Shown here piece by piece: positions 31,569 through 43,237 of a stretch of 64,000 bases of DNA. Source of the DNA: Salvia splendens (taxonomy: Eukaryota > Streptophyta > Magnoliopsida > Lamiales > Lamiaceae); the NCBI RefSeq assembly GCF_004379255.2, contig NC_056040.1, positions 3,638,257 to 3,702,256 on the forward strand. The letters are read 5' to 3'. Below the pieces are notes generated by a model. That model was not told the origin of the DNA. It did not search any database and saw only the letters and a list, made by a program, of their open reading frames with translations. The stretch's first letter is position 1; each line of letters opens with the position of its first letter. The translations under genes were made by a program, and so were the position numbers.

Positions 31569-31750
31569 TTCGTTTATTGACACTGGCACTTCGTCTTTTT
31601 CCTTTACTATTTTTTTTCCTTTTACGTTGTTTTTTTGTTGGTCTTTTATATTTTAAATTGTGAATGTAAAATACTCTATCAAAATGTATTTTTATTCACC
31701 GATCATCACATACATTTCTTCGATGTTTATATGCAAATGAATCTGTATTA

Positions 31751-31924
31751 CTCCCTCTTTCCCACTATATACGAGACATTTTTTTTCCCTTTATTTTGCG
31801 ATATTGATAATCAATAGTTAAAGTGTTATTAAAAGTAAAATAAGAGAATGATACATGAGAGAGTCGTATTTACGTTATTATCTTGATTACTTTACTTTCT
31901 CTTTACACTAACTATTTATTAATG
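31751..31924. mobile_element. Half Stowaway-like MITE abutting the mariner element
   Basis: Starts CTCCCTCTTTCCCACTATAT after TA and has the TAAAAGTAAAATAAGAGAATG interior typical of these MITEs. It lacks a right terminus; instead the next element begins at 31927. Probably truncated by, or a hybrid with, that element. Confidence 0.5.
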
Positions 31925-31926
31925 TA

Positions 31927-33292
31927 CTCCCTCCGTCCCCGATTAGGAGTCGTTGTTTGACTTGGCACGGGTTTTAAGGAAGTGTTTGAATGTTTGGTGT
32001 AGTAAATGGAGTTAGGTGGTGGAAGGTGGGACCACTTTGACTTTTGGTGTAATAAATTTAATTGAATCAATTCAATGTCCAATTAAACTAAATTTACTGC
32101 CTAAATCAATTCAATTAAATTTGGTTTTATAAATTTACTGCCTTAAACAATTCAATTACAATTAAATTTGGTGTAATACATTTGCTGCGTAAATCAATTC
32201 AATTAAATTTAAAGGTGTAGTGATTAACTAAATTTCATGGATTGTTTACTTTTTCTGTGTCTTACCAATATTGAATGGAAAAAAACGTCACAAATTCCCA
32301 CAGTCAACTTGCACTCCAATTTCACTGCCAACTTGCACTGTACTTTGAAAATTCAATGGAAAACAAGGAAGCAAATTCAAACTCCTGCCCAAAAATAGGA
32401 AGGGAAAGCCAAATCCATTCCATGGAGGGAATTTTAACAGCCAAGGAGGGAAAAAATACAAGCAAATTCACAGTGTTCACCAACTCCTATAAATACATTC
32501 ATTTATACTCTTCATTTAGTTCCACCAACCAAAAAAAAAGGGAAAAACTATTGGTTTTGTATTAGACCCTCAGAAAATTTTCATCACTGGGCCTGATGGA
32601 GAATGAGGTGGTCCGAGTGTTGGTCACTGATCAGGAGCAGCATGGGCAGTGGCAGGGGCAGGGTGGATGGCATCGGCCTACATTAGCATTGACTAGCCAA
32701 CAAAAAAACCCCATTGCGCAGTTTCTTCTACAGCAAAGTACCGCTGGAATGCTGCCAAGAGGCTCTTGTGCAGAGGCTGCCAATAAATTCAACATCCACA
32801 AAAGGACAGCAGAGAGAATATGGCACATCAGTAAGCAGCAGATAGACAGAGGGGAACCTGTCATGATGCAAGGTAAAGTAACAGGTTATCAACACAAAGA
32901 CAAACTCATGTTAGATGAAGACAAGTTTAGAAACCTGTCCATGCTTGAGAGATCAACCATAAGGAAGGTTGCTTCTAAGATGGAAGTAAGCAAGACAACA
33001 ATTGGTAGATTTCTTAAGAGTAATCAATTGAAACCTCATACAAGTGCTATCAAGCCTACACTTACTGAAACCAACAAAATTGCAAGGATGAAATGGTGTC
33101 TTTCTCATATTCAGCCTACACTCGCTGAAGGTAAACTTCTTTACCATTCAATAAAGCTATCAGACATCATATTCATGTCATCACATAGTCACATACACAT
33201 ATCATTGCCAGATTATACCATCAATCAAAGCCAAATGGCCAGCCAATGCAAGCAAGAATGGAAACGTCTCACTTATAGTAGGACGGAGGGAG
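31927..33292 (+). mobile_element. Mariner-like element, non-autonomous
   Basis: Starts CTCCCTCCGTCCCC after TA (31925-31926) and ends GGACGGAGGGAG before TA (33293-33294), the Tc1/mariner-Stowaway terminus. It contains the N-terminal part of a plant mariner transposase (32596-33315), cut before the catalytic domain. The subterminal sequences of the two ends differ beyond the first 12 bp (GATTAGGAGTCG against CTATAAGTGAGACG). This raises the possibility that the ends come from different subfamilies. Confidence 0.75.
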
Positions 33293-33315
33293 TATATATA
33301 TTATGGCACGAATAA
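32596..33315 (+). pseudogene. Mariner transposase, N-terminal part only
   Basis: The frame starts MENEVVRVLVTDQEQ. A helix-turn-helix module (TSQQKNPIAQFLL ... AANKFNIHKRTAERIW) is followed by a second one (LERSTIRKVASKMEVSKTTI) and the linker SAIKPTLTETNKIARMKWCL, all in the order known for plant mariner-like transposases. After SHIQPTLAEGK the sequence no longer resembles the family. The DDD catalytic domain that should follow is missing, and the remaining 57 codons run through the element's right end. The fragment might still bind terminal repeats but cannot cut DNA. Seen: the two DNA-binding modules and the break near 33132. Confidence 0.8.
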
Positions 33316-33400
33316 TATGGAGTAGTATTTTAAAAAAACATTATAATCAAAATTTATTTAAGCATTTGAAAAATTATAATGAAAAATAAGATAAGCATAA

Positions 33401-34611
33401 AAGCATCCACAATGGGGACAGATGTCGTGCTGCTTGCCGTTGGGCATCTGTCGTGCTGCTTGCCGTTGGCAACGAAACTGACGGCTGGACCAATGCCCAT
33501 GCATTGCTCGTTGAAAAGGGGCGACGACTGGAGGACGTTGATGTCGTTGTTCGACCCGACTACTCCAAAATACGCATGCCAAATCCATAGCCAGTAGTCA
33601 GCTACAACTTTGAGGATCATCGTGGGATTCTTGCCTTTGAAGCCGGTCGTGTACACCCCTTTCCAGGCGGCGGGCAGTTCTTCAACTCCCAATGCATACA
33701 ATCTATGCTGTCCAACATTCTCGGAAACCCGTGCTGATTCCCGTGCATATCCATCAGAGCCAGGCAGTCTTCGGGGTAGGCTTCCGATTATACCTATCCC
33801 CGAATATCTCAATAACGCCCTCACAAAAATACTTCAGACAATCGCGGGCTGTCATCTCGCCGATGTGGAGGTACTCATCGAACATGTCGGTCGCGCCTCC
33901 GTATGCCAGCTGCCTGATTGCGACAGTGCACTTCTGTATAGGCGTGTGACCGGGTTTACCACACGCATCCTCCCTGAACCTGAAATACTTGTATCGACGC
34001 TTTAAAGCACTCACGATACTCATAAATAGCGGACGATGCATCCTAAAACGTTGCCAGAATAAGTTATCCCCAAACCGCGACTCCGGAGCGAAGTAGTCCT
34101 CAAACAACCGACGGTGTGCAGCGAGGTGGTCCCGGAGTACTACAGCTCGACGATGGATGGAGCGAGGTACCACCTGCTGCAGCTGCTGCTGTAAGTGCTC
34201 TGGTATCAAACGATTTATCTCGGCGGACGTATAAGTCCGCACCTGTTCATTAATTCGCCGCCTTGTGTTAGCAGCATCCCCACCACTACCACCCGAACCA
34301 CTGCCACCCGCACCACTACCACTATCACCACCAATAGCCATTTTGGATATATCGATAGAAACGTAGAGAGAGAGAAGAGAAACTCGTTAATACAAGTGGT
34401 GCGAATGAAATGAAGTTCAACGAGCAATATATATATATAGTTTTTAAAAAAAAATCAAAAATCGGGACGTCCGTCGTGGCACCGTAATGGCGGACGGACG
34501 CAGATACCTCACGTCCGCCGGGGATGTCCGTGCCCGCCTCTCCCGACCCAATGGCGGACGTCTGACACGCCGATCCGATGTCCGCCGGGACATCCGCCAT
34601 TGCTGATGCTC
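33401..34611 (-). mobile_element. Decayed Harbinger element related to the 24823-27285 copy
   Basis: Left end AAGCATCCACAATGG (33401), right end CCATTGCTGATGCTC (34611), with TAA on both sides (33398-33400 and 34612-34614). The transposase runs on the minus strand. The left 70 bp contain a short duplication (GTCGTGCTGCTTGCCGTTG twice, about 33424-33471) at the point where the 3' part of the transposase gene has been lost. The arms share the GGACGTCCGC-type subterminal sequence of the relative. Confidence 0.83.
33460..34341 (-). pseudogene. Harbinger transposase, frame-shifted and 3'-truncated
   Basis: Begins MAIGGDSGSGAGGSG at 34341, a Gly/Ser leader like its relative at 25661. The first frame ends after GDRYNRKPTPKTAWL (33754), where the family continues PEDC; a single-base change shifts the frame. 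It resumes through HGLGVEEL-type mixed frames to WKGVYTTGFKGKNPTMIL, then WLWIWHAYFG, VGSNNDINVL (second catalytic Asp) and FVANGKQHD. There the sequence breaks off, so the third catalytic residue (Glu) and the C-terminus are gone. At least two frameshifts plus the terminal deletion make it inactive. Confidence 0.85.
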
Positions 34612-34614
34612 TAA

Positions 34615-35310
34615 TTGCGAAGAGAAGGCGCAAAGATATGGTAAATAAATTAATGCCTTGGGGATTTTTAAATCCACTTTATATTTAATTTTTATTGAGG
34701 TAATTATTCGGCAATGTGTTGAACCCATCAAAATAATTCGGTAGGTTTAATACTGTATTAATAATGAAAACATTTAGTTTTCAATTAGCAAATAAAAGAT
34801 TCTTTCAAAATATCTACATTAAACAAAACATAAACATAATTTGAAATTCGGATAGCAAGCGAAAGATGTACAAGAGGAAGACGATTGGAGGTGAGACAAA
34901 CTAAAAAAGAAATGCGGACATTTTGAATGAGATAAACTAAAAGAAAATGTGGACATCTTGAATGAGATAAACTAAAAAAAAATGCGCACATCTTGTTTAG
35001 GACGGAGGGAGTACCAAGTTAGCAGCCCTCTGAACAGTTAAATCAATCCACTTTGATGTTTTTGTGGCTTTCGACATATGAAGTGTGGAGATTTTTGGAT
35101 AGATGCTTGACAACTCATGTTGTTGGTCATGAAAAAATTTATCAATTGATTATGTTTAATTGGGGAAAGTTTCTATTCTAATAGAAGAAATGGGAGGAAA
35201 AATGAAGAAAATCGTGGAACAGACTAGAGGGGGAAGAGATTTAATATATAAACTTAGAAGAGAGGAAAGCGTACGTGCAACTAAAGTGTCACCCAAATGG
35301 TTCACCCCCC
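34615..35310. other. Intergenic with a Stowaway/mariner right end
   Basis: A right terminus GGACGGAGGGAG followed by TA lies at 35000-35013. It is preceded by a 29-35 bp unit of ATGAGATAAACTAAAAAAGA type repeated three times (about 34892-34998). No matching left end is present. No gene seen. Confidence 0.5.
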
Positions 35311-35330
35311 GTCCCTTCGGGGACATCCGA

Positions 35331-35362
<32 letters not shown>

Positions 35363-35400
35363 GGCCCCTGCGCAAGGATAACACGCATAAATTGAGAAAT
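35311..35400 (+). pseudogene. Retroposed U6 snRNA copy
   Basis: GTCCCTTCGGGGACATCCGA through to GCATAAATTGAGAAATGG is the U6 spliceosomal RNA. It includes the ACAGAGA box (with GATACAGAGAAGA) and the CATGGCCCCTGCGCAAGG stretch. Two changes from the usual plant sequence are seen near the 3' end (GATAACACG, AAATTGAG). It is flanked by a direct repeat AAATGGTTCACCCC (35295-35308 and 35397-35410), the mark of LINE-style retroposition. The upstream 100 bp lack the snRNA USE and TATA elements, so it should not be transcribed as a U6 gene. Confidence 0.85.
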
Positions 35401-35410
35401 GGTTCACCCC

Positions 35411-36325
35411 ATAATTTTAAAAATCAAATTATAAATATTCTCATTTCAAAAGTTAGCAAAATTTGTCACACGAAATTTGAAAAAAATATAAAAATTCATA
35501 ATTTTTATAGTTATAGGAAGGAGCTTAATCAATGTGACCAAAATTCTTGATTTTTGTAAACAATTTACTTTACTTTTTTATTTACATTTCCTATCTAGAC
35601 AAACCAGCATTTGTGTAACACTTAATAAACCGTATTTATTAATGATTTTTTACGTGAAATATTATATTTTGTCTCATATTTTTATACATGTAAACGAATA
35701 CGATATATACTATATATGATGTGAGTGATCAATTGCTAACTCATCATTTAATTGCTAACTACAACTAATTTAAGACAATAGGATTTTAGAAAACTTGTGG
35801 TCTACAATTTACCACGTGTAATTTCATTTTTATTAATTAAATCGAAAAAAATAAAAAAAACTATCAAATTAGGGTTTTGGATGAAAATGTCAATATAGTG
35901 TTTCGAAAATATCAACACAATGCTTTGAGAATGTCAACACAATGCTTTGAGAATGTTAACGCATTGCTTATATTGACATTCTACATGTATTATATTGACA
36001 TATTTTATATATCATGTTGACATTTATTGCGGTACAAAAAAATTAAAATTGACATTTGATATATGTTGTGCGAAAAAATAATTTAAATCGAGAAAGTTAT
36101 ATGCATTTTAAAGTTATGAGATATTGTTCAAAAGTTAGTTACAACTAATTTGTTGTAAATTTACCTTAACACCCTTATTGACGTTTTTTGTTGATTGTAT
36201 TGACATTTTTGGGCTAATGATCTAGTCCCATAATTCGAATATCTAATGACTATTATTTAGTTGTAGTTATCAATTAAGTATTGAGTTAACAATATAACGT
36301 TCCCATATATATGATATGTATTTAT
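35411..36325. mobile_element. AT-rich DNA with a probable MITE
   Basis: From about 35705 to 36325 the outer parts form an inverted pair: GCTAACTCATCATTTAATTG with CTAACTACAACTAAT on the left, against TAGTTGTAGTTATCAATTAA with GTATTGAGTTAACAAT on the right. Inside, ATGTCAACACAATGCTTTGA is repeated three times (about 35905-35965). Family unassigned. No gene. Confidence 0.45.
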
Positions 36326-36952
36326 GGGATTCTTATAATAAAACAAAACAATGTGAAAGTAAACTATGAATTAACAAATCATGGAGAGCGACGGACAGAA
36401 GCTTCACACTCTGCTGGCCATAGCCAGCTGCTTTACATTATCTTGTTATTGTCTTATCCTAATTTTTCTAATTAGTTTTGTAATAAAATGTCATTTTCAT
36501 TATTTATTATAATTGCAAGGATCGCTTTCTTTCTTCAAATAATGCGAATTAATATTGAAATTTCTATATCGGGGTAGCATTTTATTTTTGTCAGATTATT
36601 AATAAGACTGTTTTGAATTAAATGTTTACTATAACAAGGAAAATAAAGCAAGAATCTTTGAAATGATTTAGGAGTATTAATTTTTCAGATGAGATAATTA
36701 TGAATAGAGTTATTATCAACACGTATACTTCACCCATTAAATGGCGAACTCAATTCGACAACTAAGAAAACAGGGACAAAATAAAAAAAATTTGAATTGG
36801 CAAAGGTGAAAGCTTTTTCGCTCCCTTGTTTTTTTTCCCATCAATCTCTCCTATTCCTCAAGAACAAAAGTGAGTGAGGCATAAATCTTGGAACAATTAG
36901 CGAAGAATTCTATAGGGTCGATCTTGATTCTTGAAAATTTTGTTGCAGTTTG
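36326..36952 (+). promoter_or_regulatory. EB1 upstream region
   Basis: AT-rich DNA ahead of the EB1 start at 36953. The 5' leader is probably within the last 150 bp (CT-rich CGCTCCCTTG ... CAATCTCTCC, 36818-36850). No specific site can be supported. Confidence 0.4.
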
Positions 36953-39460
36953 ATGGCGACGAGTATTGGGATTATGGATGGTGCATATTTCGTGGGGAGG
37001 AATGAGATTCTTGCGTGGATCAACGCTAGGCTTCACCTCAGTCTCTCTCGTGTTGAAGAGGTGACAAAAAAATAATCCAATTTTGTTAACTTTTCCCCCT
37101 TTTGGAATTTCAAAATCTTGCATGTGTCCTTGTTTTATGCTTAGCTCTGTGTGATTCTTCAATTTTTTGAAGAGTATAAACTGTGGATTTCATCTTTAAT
37201 GCACGAAATGAGGGATTGTTGTGAAAAATTATCTGTGTTCTTGTAAAGAGGATATATTTCTCAAAGAAAAATTGTGGTCTGTTGATATCTGAACAGTTAT
37301 CTGGTTGTTTCCTCTGAATTTTGTAAGATAGAAAGAATTCAAGAAAATATGAACTCAAGTGCTGATGTGTATGAAGTGCTTATGTCAAACTTTCCTGATG
37401 TTTCCTTATGTTTTGTAGCACACAAATAAAATCATAAGTATTTGAGCTTCATTAATTTTCTGGGTGGCTATATGTGTGGATGGTGAATTCAAACCTTGTA
37501 AGTGGAGAAGAAGGACCTTTTAGTGGATCATCAGTATATTTTGGCCCTTAGCATAATGTTCGAATGAATTTGATGATTTGTGAGACTAATACTTTAACAC
37601 ATCCTAAGAAGAATAGGAACTAGGAACTTGTATCGGTGATTATGCAAATTCGCTATGAGAATATAGAATATTGATGCCTTTAATTTTGTGAAAATACTCA
37701 ATGATGTGGTCTTAGATATTGGCTTTCAACGAGCATGACTGCAAATATTGGAGTTACGTGAAGACACATATTTGTCTTTTTTAGTTGGTTGCTTCAATTC
37801 CCCTTTTATGCTTTCGTGACTTACTCTTTTCACTGAGAACCAAGGGTGATCTGTATCTGGATAAGTAACTTGAGTTCTTCATGGTGACTGGTGTGGCAGT
37901 AATTTTAGATGATAAAGTTTCAGCTATCCTTCGTTCTGAGTATGATCATGAGGATTTAGCTCCTGTAATATGTTCAATACTTGATTACCCTCTTCTTGTT
38001 TTCATTTTCTTTTTGCTTCATTTCTTGTTTGTGATGGCCTTTTTATGCTGTTCAAGGGAAACATGGCACATCCTCTGCCATTTCATTCCTTTCTTTGCTT
38101 CCTGAGCATTACGGATTCGCTAATTTGTGTTGACATTTTAACTATAGGCGGCATCTGGGGCGGTGCAATGCCAGATGATGGATATGGCACATCCCGGAGT
38201 AGTTCCCATGCACAAGGTGGTGATAACTTAATCGTGCATATTTTCTTGTTAAATAATGTAATGATTCTTGCATTACTAACATCTGTCTTTTGTAGGTGAA
38301 TTTCGATGCTAAGACCGAATATGATATGATCCAAAACTACAAAGTACTTCAAGATGTTTTTAACAAACTCAAAATCACCAAGGTGAATCTTCATATCACA
38401 TTCAATTATTTCCATCCCTTTAGCATGCTAAGATATACCATTCCAACTAAAATGTGCTTGATCAAAATGCTGCTTTGATGTTGCTGATTGTTCTTGCAAA
38501 TATTCCGGATAAACCCCACTAAAATGTGTTTCAGATGGCTTTCTTTGAGAGTTTTTTAGTTCTGTAAACAAATCAAAATACTTCTATGGTTGGTGCAGCA
38601 TATCGAGGTCAACAAACTTGTCAAAGGGAGGCCGCTGGACAACTTGGAGTTCCTGCAATGGCTAAAACGTTACTGTGATTCTATCAACGGTGGACTCATG
38701 AATGAGTAAATACTCTTTGAACTAATTTGTTTTTTGGTGTCTTGATATAACTTATGTCACAAACGCACAAATCATGCAGGAATTATGATCCAGTAGAGCG
38801 CAGAAGCAAAGGCGGAAAGGAAAGAAATCCCAAGGCTTCTCAAAAGAGCTCCAAGTCTTTGCAAACAAATAATTCTCTGAGTTCTTCAGCATCATCCAAT
38901 GGAGTGATTGGCAATAAGATTTCCGGTATATCTTTGGACCTCCTCGATTCGAACATTTCTTCAGTTGTGCTATCGTTGTCATGACATCCTTCACGTTTTC
39001 AGTTTCAGGCACGAAACAAGGGAAATCAGGCGATGTGGCTGATGCTTCATTTGAGATTCAGAGATTGAAAAACGAGGTAACATTTCTAAGAAACGCAGCA
39101 TTATTTGTGAGCTGGAACGTAATTTGATCCATGCATGATGTCCAGGTTACGGATCTGAAGCTCTCTGTCGATTCATTGGAGAAGGAAAGGGATTTTTACT
39201 TTGCGAAGCTGAGGGACATTGAATTACTTTGCCAGACACCGGAGTTGGATAATTTTCCAGTAAGAACTTTTTTGATCTCTTGATTTAGTTTGTTGCAAGT
39301 TGTGGATTGTTACAAATGTTTTGAACACGAATTGTTGCAGATGGTCGTGGCGGTGAAGAAGATACTATACTCCGCGGATGAGAACGATTCGGCTCTTGCT
39401 GAAGCTCAACAAATTGTGTCCCAGTCAATCATCAATCACCAGGAAATTGATTTTGAGTGA
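36953..39460 (+). CDS. EB1: EB1 microtubule plus-end-tracking protein
   Basis: Eight exons: 36953-37060, 38148-38216, 38296-38382, 38599-38705, 38780-38925, 39009-39076, 39146-39259 and 39341-39460. They give 272 residues with all frames closing exactly. The N-terminal calponin-homology domain (1-125) binds growing microtubule ends; landmark motifs are [41 protein letters not shown] and [17 protein letters not shown] Ser/Lys-rich linker follows, then the EB dimerisation coiled coil (about 180-235; [34 protein letters not shown]). The short acidic tail ends EIDFE, so it is closer to Arabidopsis EB1A/EB1B than to the basic-tailed EB1C. Intron 1 (1,087 bp) is by far the longest. The exon 6 acceptor is ambiguous: AG at 39001-39002 would add two residues. 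Role: microtubule dynamics, spindle and cell-growth orientation. Confidence 0.95.
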
Positions 39461-40244
39461 GCACTCAATTCCAACTCAATATCTCATCTGCAACTCCCTT
39501 CAGAATCTAGAGATTGTCTTGCTATGGCAAAAACTTGCTACTCCTATTTCATTTTTATACCCTATAATATTGAATCAATTAAATGCAAATATAGAAAAAC
39601 AAATCTATTGCATTCTTTTGTCATTTATGTTTTAGTATATGTGATCTTTATCGTAGAATCAATCGTAACAAAAACAAATACTTATAAATTTTCTAACATC
39701 TAAAGTACTTACTACATTGTTTAAGTAGTTTAATTGAATATGGGTGTACATATATCATATACATGTATGTATGTATACAAAATTTTGTGGTACAAATTAT
39801 CTTATAAAAACAATATTTTTACCTTATAAACCTGATATCACAAAAAATACAATGTATTTGCGCTTAAAACACGTGGAAGGATTTCATATAACATATGAAA
39901 TTAATTCGAGTATTATTCAAATGAGTATTTCATATGCAAATTATTCAACTTGTTGAGGAATTGACTTGTTAGTTAAAAAATTGTTTTTATAAAATATATC
40001 AATAATAATTTCTCATTTAATCCGTGATGACTCAAAACCACCATCTTATTAGATGGATAAAATATCTTACAAACTAAGTTGCACTTCATCGTCTAACTAA
40101 AATATAGTACCTTATTTTCCTAACTTTCAGCATTTTTTAATAAAATCTTCATTATATTTGTAGTATTAATTAATTAAATTATCTTTTTAGATTTAAATAG
40201 AATAATAGTAAGATTTATTTAATATACACAAAGATTAATTAAAA
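39461..40244. other. EB1 3' region, AT-rich intergenic
   Basis: 3' untranslated sequence then AT-rich DNA. No gene or notable repeat seen. Confidence 0.5.
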
Positions 40245-40286
40245 GGGTATTTGGTCTAGTGGTATGATTCTCGCTTAGGGTGCGAG
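40245..40286 (+). pseudogene. tRNA-Pro(AGG) 5' half
   Basis: GGGTATTTGGTCTAGTGGTA followed by TGATTCTCGCTTAGGGTGCG reproduces the acceptor strand, D arm and anticodon arm of plant tRNA-Pro with anticodon AGG in TTAGGGT. The T arm and 3' acceptor strand are missing (the sequence continues TATTTTTGGC). It is a truncated relic, probably the start of a SINE or a broken gene. Confidence 0.75.
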
Positions 40287-40650
40287 GTATTTTTGGCAAC
40301 ACTTAATTTTTTTTTTATGAAATGCCAATCATGGCAACAAATTCACTTATATACTCCAACTAACTTTTCTACACCAATAATCATATTTATGGAAATCCTT
40401 AAAAAACTTAAAAGCAGAGAACAAAAACTACTTTCTTCTTTTTTCTTACACCCAAACACATTGCTTCACGCAACAGAAAATTATAGTACACACCAACAAT
40501 AAAACAGAGCCTTCTCAATTATCAACAACTAAGTAGCTACATTAGAAGAGTAACATACAGATACAGGAGTATTTCACAAGCCATAACAAAATAGCCATCT
40601 CCTCCTCTTCTAGGAAAAACAAGACAACGAAACTATCAACCCCGACCATC
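40287..40650. other. Intergenic, 3' side of the HVA22-like gene
   Basis: Likely contains the 3' untranslated region of the minus-strand gene. Nothing else seen. Confidence 0.5.
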
Positions 40651-42245
40651 TCAGTACCTGTAATCATCTTCGTAGCTTTCGCTATGGAAAGCATAGTTAT
40701 TAGTCCTTGGAGTGGTTTCCCTAGCCTGCCCCGAAATGGAAAACCATCGTAAAATTGTTCATAATTCCCAGATAACTTTACAACAAAGATGTAAGCAAAT
40801 GAAGTAAAAAGTTGCATATACCTTCTGCATCATCTTTTCAAATGCATCGGATCCGTTTTCACTGATATACTTCTCTGCTGCAGTGAGGATGTCGTCGGGC
40901 TTGCTGAAGACGTCTTTTTTTCTTGGAACGTACCAGATGTTAACTGACTTCTGCCGAGTGACAAGGTAAGGCCTTACATAGTGTTCGTAGACGTAGGCAG
41001 CTCCGCTGAAGTAGGGAATCACCAGCCAGCAGGTGAAGATTAGCTTTGCGTATGACCAGAATGGGAACCTAGCATGAACAAACACGGATGATTAGAAAAT
41101 CAAACACGGTTCTATCATCACTTTCAATGTATTAAACTAATCTAGAACTATTCACATCTGGACCGGATTTTAGTCCAAATACTAGGAAGATGAAGAAAAA
41201 ATGACGATGGAGATGATGCGCATAGCAATTTCTTATTCACGATCTCAGGAAACATTATACTTGTACATGATTTGTTGACGGAACTCAAGCTCACATCTAA
41301 TTAGCTTCAAAGTATTTGATCTTGGAGCTAAAACTAGTCCAACGATATTCAAAATACGATCTCCCATGAACATCTATCGTAATTCCACACAATTAAAAGA
41401 CATTGACTTCCTCCACATCTCTGAGGAAACATTAAACACGAGTACATGATTTGTTGAGAGAGCTCAAGCTCACATTTGATTTAACTAGCTTCAAAGTATT
41501 AATCTCGGAGCTAAAACTATTCCAACAGCATTCGAAATACGATCACCCATGAACTTCTACCATATCTAATTTAGGCAATCAAAGACATTGACTTCCTCCA
41601 CAATAATCTCAAAGAGCGAGTTTCGAAACGAGCATATCGTAATAGCAGTAGGAGGTCAAGCTATGTCAATCCAAACATCAACATCAACATATAGCTAACC
41701 TAGAAATCATACGAAAACCAAATCATGTTTCAAAGACTTACCATTCAATAACTTTAGCAAAGGTGAGCTCAAAAAGAGTAATCATAGAGTAAAGAACCCA
41801 ATAAGTTAGCCATTGTTGATCGTCAATAGCCGATTTCGTCTCAATTGCCCTAATCGACGCATATCTGCTCAAAATCGAGAATTAATCAGCACAATGCGAA
41901 GTAAAACACAATCCAAAACATAGAGAATTGAACATTTTACAGAAATTGAGCACAAAAACATCACAATTGGAGACGATTTAACCACATAAACAAAAATAAA
42001 TTAAATAATTAATTAACAAGAACTTACAGAGGATACAGCAGAGTAACCACAGGCCTGCATAATCATCAGATACAAAAAATTTAACCGATCATCTTTGCCT
42101 ACCAACACCGCAAAAACCTAGTAAAGGAGGGGAAAAAAGGAAAGGCATAAAATTGGGGGGAAAGATGGTACCCAGCAAGGATGTCTATATTAGTAATGAG
42201 CAATTTGAAGAGGCTAGCGGCTCCAGATCCTCCAGATCCACCCAT
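40651..42245 (-). CDS. HVA22-like protein (TB2/DP1/HVA22 family)
   Basis: Five exons on the minus strand: 42245-42172, 42054-42028, 41864-41742, 41068-40822 and 40725-40651. They give 181 residues with every junction GT/AG and in frame. The N-terminus is Gly/Ser-rich (MGGSGGSGAASLFK). The TB2/DP1/HVA22 domain follows: PVVTLLYPLYASIRAIE, then DDQQWLTYWVLYSMITLFE and WFPFWSYAKLIFTCWLVIPYF, which are hairpin-like membrane segments, and YVYEHYVRPYL. The C-terminus is charged and ends in an aromatic tail (ESYEDDYRY). Family members (REEP/Yop1 relatives) shape tubular ER. Plant HVA22 genes are often induced by ABA and stress, but I see no proof of that here. Length and the long C-terminus fit the HVA22a-type subgroup. 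Confidence 0.93.
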
Positions 42246-43006
42246 TGATGTAGCTGAAACGAGAGAGGAAAAGATGATTTGGAAAGGGGAGTGTGGTGTA
42301 GAAGCTTCGTTGCGTATTGAATATTGAAATGTTGGGCATAAAATAGCACTAGCAGTTCACTTACAGAGGAGAGAGAGAATATTTAAAAGTGAGTTCAAGA
42401 GTGAAGAGAGAGCGACGGAAAAGTGTTTGTCGGAAGCCAAGCCACGGAGGAGGTCGGTCACTGCCCACCTCACCAAAGATTACGACACTTATATTTATGA
42501 ATTTCAATTATTATGCAAAAAAAAATGTTTTTTGTGTTGACAAAAGACAAAAACGTACTCCATATTCAAGAAAATTTAATATTCTTGACTTGTATACGTA
42601 AAATAATAGTACTTGGGTTCAAAGTGATTATTGTTATAATGAAAAATAAATTATAAAGTTTGAGATTTTCACATTATCTTACCCTTCTCATTTTTCGGCA
42701 AATTACGTGATGACGTGGTCGTCCATTTAAAACAACAGATTGACAAAATGTTACTTCAAACTCAATTAGACGTTGTCGTTTCGCTAACGCCGTTTTGTCT
42801 TTGTGTCTTAAACCGGCTGTCACACCAATCTACAATTCACCGAAAAATGGAAGGTTAAGATAATTGAGAAAATCTCAAACTTCGTCATTTATTTTTTTAA
42901 TTTTTAAAAAGTGTGGAATGGACCAATATTTAATCATTGTGATTTATTTATAAATTTATGCTTAAAAGTTTTACTACTCTGGCTTTTTTTTACTAGTTGT
43001 GAGGTA
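42246..43006. other. HVA22 promoter side and intergenic
   Basis: Upstream DNA of the HVA22-like gene, then AT-rich sequence. A purine-rich GAGAGAGAG tract lies at about 42366-42380. No gene seen. Confidence 0.45.
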
Positions 43007-43237
43007 CTCCCTCCGTCCGCCATTAGAAGTCTCAGTTAACCATTTTAGTTCGTCCGCTATTAGGAGTCTCGTTGACTTTTACCATAAATGGTAGGTTGAT
43101 CTCACTTTCCACTAGCTCATTCTTCTAACATTTTATTTCTCACATTCCACTATCTTTTTCCATTCAATTTTCTTTGTATTTTTAAAAATTCTTGCCAAAC
43201 TCGAATGAGACTACTAATGGCAGACTGAGGGAGGGAG
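43007..43237. mobile_element. Stowaway-type MITE
   Basis: Starts CTCCCTCCGTCCGCCATTAG after TA (43005-43006) and ends CAGACTGAGGGAGGGAG before TA (43238-43239). The inner arms AGTCTCGTTGACTTTTACC and GAATGAGACTACTAATGG are inverted partners. 231 bp. It lies about 370 bp upstream of the ABCG gene start. Confidence 0.75.

Noticed and set aside
35311..35400. A functional U6 snRNA gene
   Set aside because: No USE or TATA upstream, a flanking direct repeat typical of retroposition, and no terminal T run directly after the body.
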